From the NCBI GenBank assembly GCA_018897395.1, contig JAHIKV010000059.1, positions 1 through 7,377 of the forward strand: DNA of 7,377 nt, read 5' to 3'. The notes under the pieces were generated by a model that saw only the letters and a program-made list of their open reading frames with translations, was not told the DNA's origin and did no database searches. The stretch comes from Planctomycetota bacterium. Its GTDB lineage: Bacteria; Planctomycetota; Planctomycetia; Pirellulales; Thermoguttaceae. The position numbers and the translations under genes were made by a program. This document shows, piece after piece, positions 6,159 to 7,377 of this stretch. Numbering within the stretch: position 1 is the stretch's first letter; each line of letters begins with the position of its first letter.

Positions 6159-6458
6159 ATGTCGATGGAAAACGATTCGTCTTGCGCGGTATTGCCGGCC
6201 CGCGAACGGGTGTTGAAAGAGGTGATACAGATCGTGGCGGAGTTCTCGGCTGTGGCAATGGATGAGATCCGCGAGCACCATACAATTTTTAATGATTTGA
6301 ACTGGGACAGCCTGGACGTAGTTGAGTGTGCAATGGAACTGGAGGAACATTTCGGGATTTCAGTTCCAGATGAAGTTACGGAGCGCATCGTGACGGTCGG
6401 CGATATAGTCGATGGCGTGTTAGTGCTTCTTGCTCAACCACGGGTGGAAGGTAGTTGA
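6159..6458 (+). CDS. Acyl carrier protein (stand-alone)
   Basis: A 99-residue acidic protein with the four-helix ACP pattern. Helix I is around 15-30 (ARERVLKEVIQIVAEF). The attachment motif is D50-S51-L52 in FNDLNWDSLDVVE; S51 should receive 4'-phosphopantetheine from a holo-ACP synthase. The recognition helix II is CAMELEEHFGISVPDE, and helix IV follows TVGDIVD. It would carry acyl chains as thioesters in the cytoplasm. Typical AcpP is 77-80 residues; here there are about 14 extra at the N-terminus and a few at the C-terminus, and Trp replaces the usual Gly/Ala before DSL. No fab genes are nearby, so it is probably a specialised paralogue rather than the housekeeping ACP. Start ATG 6159 is set by GAGGAG (6146-6151) with 7 nt spacing; coupling to the XRE gene is very likely. 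Confidence 0.9.
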   Translation: MSMENDSSCAVLPARERVLKEVIQIVAEFSAVAMDEIREHHTIFNDLNWDSLDVVECAMELEEHFGISVPDEVTERIVTVGDIVDGVLVLLAQPRVEGS

Positions 6459-6528
6459 CATAATTTCCTACGAGTCAATGACAATAATTCCGCGAAATTA
6501 TCGAAATGAATGATGGGAGGAAATTATC
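6455..6528 (+). promoter_or_regulatory. Leader with nested inverted repeats over a ribosome binding site
   Basis: ATAATTTCCT (6460-6469) and AGGAAATTAT (6518-6527) are a perfect 10-bp inverted repeat. The right arm covers the end of the Shine-Dalgarno sequence GGGAGG (6515-6520) and reaches the base before the last nucleotide preceding ATG 6529. Nested inside is an 18-bp near-palindrome (6484-6501): ATAATT and AATTAT around CGCG with one mismatched pair. A TTGACA box overlaps the ACP stop (6455-6460), but the best -10 (GACAAT, 6480-6485) has a 19-bp spacer, so an internal promoter is weak. Confidence 0.6.
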
Positions 6529-6993
6529 ATGGAATACAATCACATGCAGCGCGGCTCATGGCACTATATCCTTTTCGCCGTGGCGGCGGTGATGTTGGCG
6601 GCGGCGTGGGTGGCAAGGGACGAGGTCTGGGCGATGGACTTGAACCTCGCAGTAGCCGTTCTGTTCGTGGCGCTCGCGATGATGTTCGGCTCGTTGACCG
6701 TGCGGGACGAAGGACAATGGCTGGCCTTGCGATACGGACCGCTGCCGATGTTCCGCAAGCGGATCCGCTACGACAAGATCACGGCCGTCGAACCGGACCG
6801 CACCAAGATTATCGACGGCTGGGGGATTCATTACATTCCCGGCCGCGGCTGGACTTACAACCTCTGGGGTTTCGATTGCACGCGGCTTTCGCTGGGTAAG
6901 AAGATCATCCGCGTCGGAACGGACGACGCAGACAATCTGGTCAAGTTTCTCAAAGGAAAAGTGTTGGCCGATGGGCTTTCAGCGATGCCGTGA
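6529..6993 (+). CDS. Two-TM membrane protein with PH-like C-terminal domain
   Basis: A 154-residue protein. Two hydrophobic helices (about 12-29 and 38-56) form a hairpin joined by a short charged loop (ARDEVWAMD). Residues 56-145 look like a bacterial PH-like domain: LTVRDEGQWLALRYGPLP, the strand pair RKRIRYDKITAVEPDRTK, a WGIHYIPGRGWTYNLWGFD block, and KIIRVGTDDADNLVKFLKGK. I recall this pattern (short TM hairpin, then a beta sandwich with W-GI-x3-P-G-GW-YN) from small uncharacterised bacterial membrane proteins; no enzymatic residues are apparent. The start is set by GGGAGG (6515-6520), 8 nt before ATG. It lies 70 nt after the ACP gene, so co-transcription is possible, with leader-controlled translation. 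Function unknown; an accessory role at the membrane is only a guess. Confidence 0.75.
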   Translation: MEYNHMQRGSWHYILFAVAAVMLAAAWVARDEVWAMDLNLAVAVLFVALAMMFGSLTVRDEGQWLALRYGPLPMFRKRIRYDKITAVEPDRTKIIDGWGIHYIPGRGWTYNLWGFDCTRLSLGKKIIRVGTDDADNLVKFLKGKVLADGLSAMP

Positions 6994-7063
6994 GCGCGAT
7001 AGATCATTGCAGTGTCGTTTGGCTTGGTCCAAGGACTTTCCAAAACAGAAACTAAAATCTTCC

Positions 7064-7228
7064 TCACGCCGTTTCCGGCAGGAAGGTCGGCAGATTGACA
7101 CCTCGAAACGGCGGGCACCGGCCGCGGACCTGGCTGAAGTGCAACTCGCAGTTCCGCGCGCCCCAATCGTACGCCCGACGCGCCAGCTCGGCGCAATCGA
7201 CCGGTGGAAAAGGCGGTGGAAAAAGGGG
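7064..7228 (-). pseudogene. C-terminal fragment of an unidentified protein
   Basis: A minus-strand frame without a start codon runs from an in-frame TGA (complement at 7229-7231) to the stop TGA (complement 7064-7066), 54 residues. After a low-complexity Pro/Phe entry (PLFPPPFPPV) it reads DCAELARRAYDWGARNCELH, FSQVRGRCPPFRGVNLPTFL and PETA. The balanced amino acid mix and GC-rich third positions look like real coding sequence. The upstream part is cut off at the repeat motif 7220-7235, so this seems to be the surviving tail of a longer gene. I do not recognise the family. It ends 70 bp from the convergent membrane-protein gene. Confidence 0.45.
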
Positions 7229-7235
7229 TCAGAAC
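7220..7235 (+). repeat. AAAAAGGGGTCAGAAC repeat motif
   Basis: This 16-bp sequence belongs to the 'AAAAAGGGG(T/A)CAG' type that I remember as scattered in planctomycete and other genomes, often near REP-associated IS200-like transposases. A direct repeat GGTGGAAAAGG / GGTGGAAAAAGG (7203-7213, 7215-7226) surrounds it. It breaks the reading frame of the fragment at 7064-7228. The transposase link is from memory; no such gene is in the window. Confidence 0.4.
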
Positions 7236-7377
7236 TGAATGGCACTGTTGAATCAGCACGTGAATTGTAACAAGTTGCCACGGTGAGAGTTAGACAAAAA
7301 ACCTTGCCGTTGGCCATGAAGTGCTGCGGGCGCAGACAACAACGGTGGACGCCGCGGGTCGGTTTTGATACACTTCC
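7236..7377. other. Right end, no gene recognised
   Basis: No convincing coding frame was found on either strand. The plus frame from ATG 7316 runs to the edge (MKCCGRRQQRWTPRVGFDTL), but it is too short and too basic to judge. No hairpin with a T tract and no RNA gene was seen. Confidence 0.4.

Noticed and set aside
6979..7317. A 112-residue minus-strand frame at the right end
   Set aside because: Ser/Arg-rich with no pattern; a different minus frame (7064-7228) gives the more protein-like reading.

Overview
The window looks like a piece of a GC-rich Planctomycetota chromosome. The evidence is the large single-TM AsmA-like protein, short hairpin repeats of the type GTTCCCACGC-GGA-inverse (which I recall as abundant in these genomes), heptamer tandem arrays, and a mix of decayed transposase debris with ordinary housekeeping-type genes. 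The assignment rests on recognition alone; no search was run.

Layout. Positions 1-1100 are a scrapyard: the C-terminal end of an IS30-type transposase (2-166), a heptamer tandem array (175-202), an IS3-type transposase that is frameshifted, internally deleted and cut short (272-780), and, abutting it head-on, the N-terminal Mrr-like nuclease piece of a type ISP-like restriction-modification enzyme on the minus strand (778-1098). Positions 1220-5602 hold two intact minus-strand genes: a 1137-residue AsmA/TamB-like inner-membrane-anchored protein (2189-5602) and, downstream of it, a 246-residue metallo-beta-lactamase-fold hydrolase (1220-1960). They are separated by a 228-bp repeat island (1961-2188) with inverted heptamer arrays at its ends and three hairpins inside.

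Divergent from the AsmA-like gene is a plus-strand cluster. An XRE-type regulator (5762-6157, GTG start) and an acyl carrier protein (6159-6458) are translationally coupled with a 1-nt gap. After a 70-nt gap rich in nested inverted repeats comes a two-TM membrane protein with a PH-like tail (6529-6993). The promoter of the XRE gene carries three CATG sites one helical turn apart. The leader of the membrane-protein gene can form a 10-bp stem that covers its own ribosome binding site.

The right end (6994-7377) contains a 54-codon minus-strand fragment that reads like the C-terminus of a protein, interrupted by an AAAAAGGGGTCAGAAC repeat motif, and then about 140 bp in which I see no gene.

Working together (inference): the AsmA-like protein (probable lipid transfer to the outer membrane), the acyl carrier protein (acyl-chain handling) and the membrane protein may form an envelope-lipid neighbourhood around a small autoregulated XRE switch. 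The most unusual items are the XRE-ACP operon, where a toxin gene would normally be expected beside such a regulator, and the self-occluding leader of the gene behind it.
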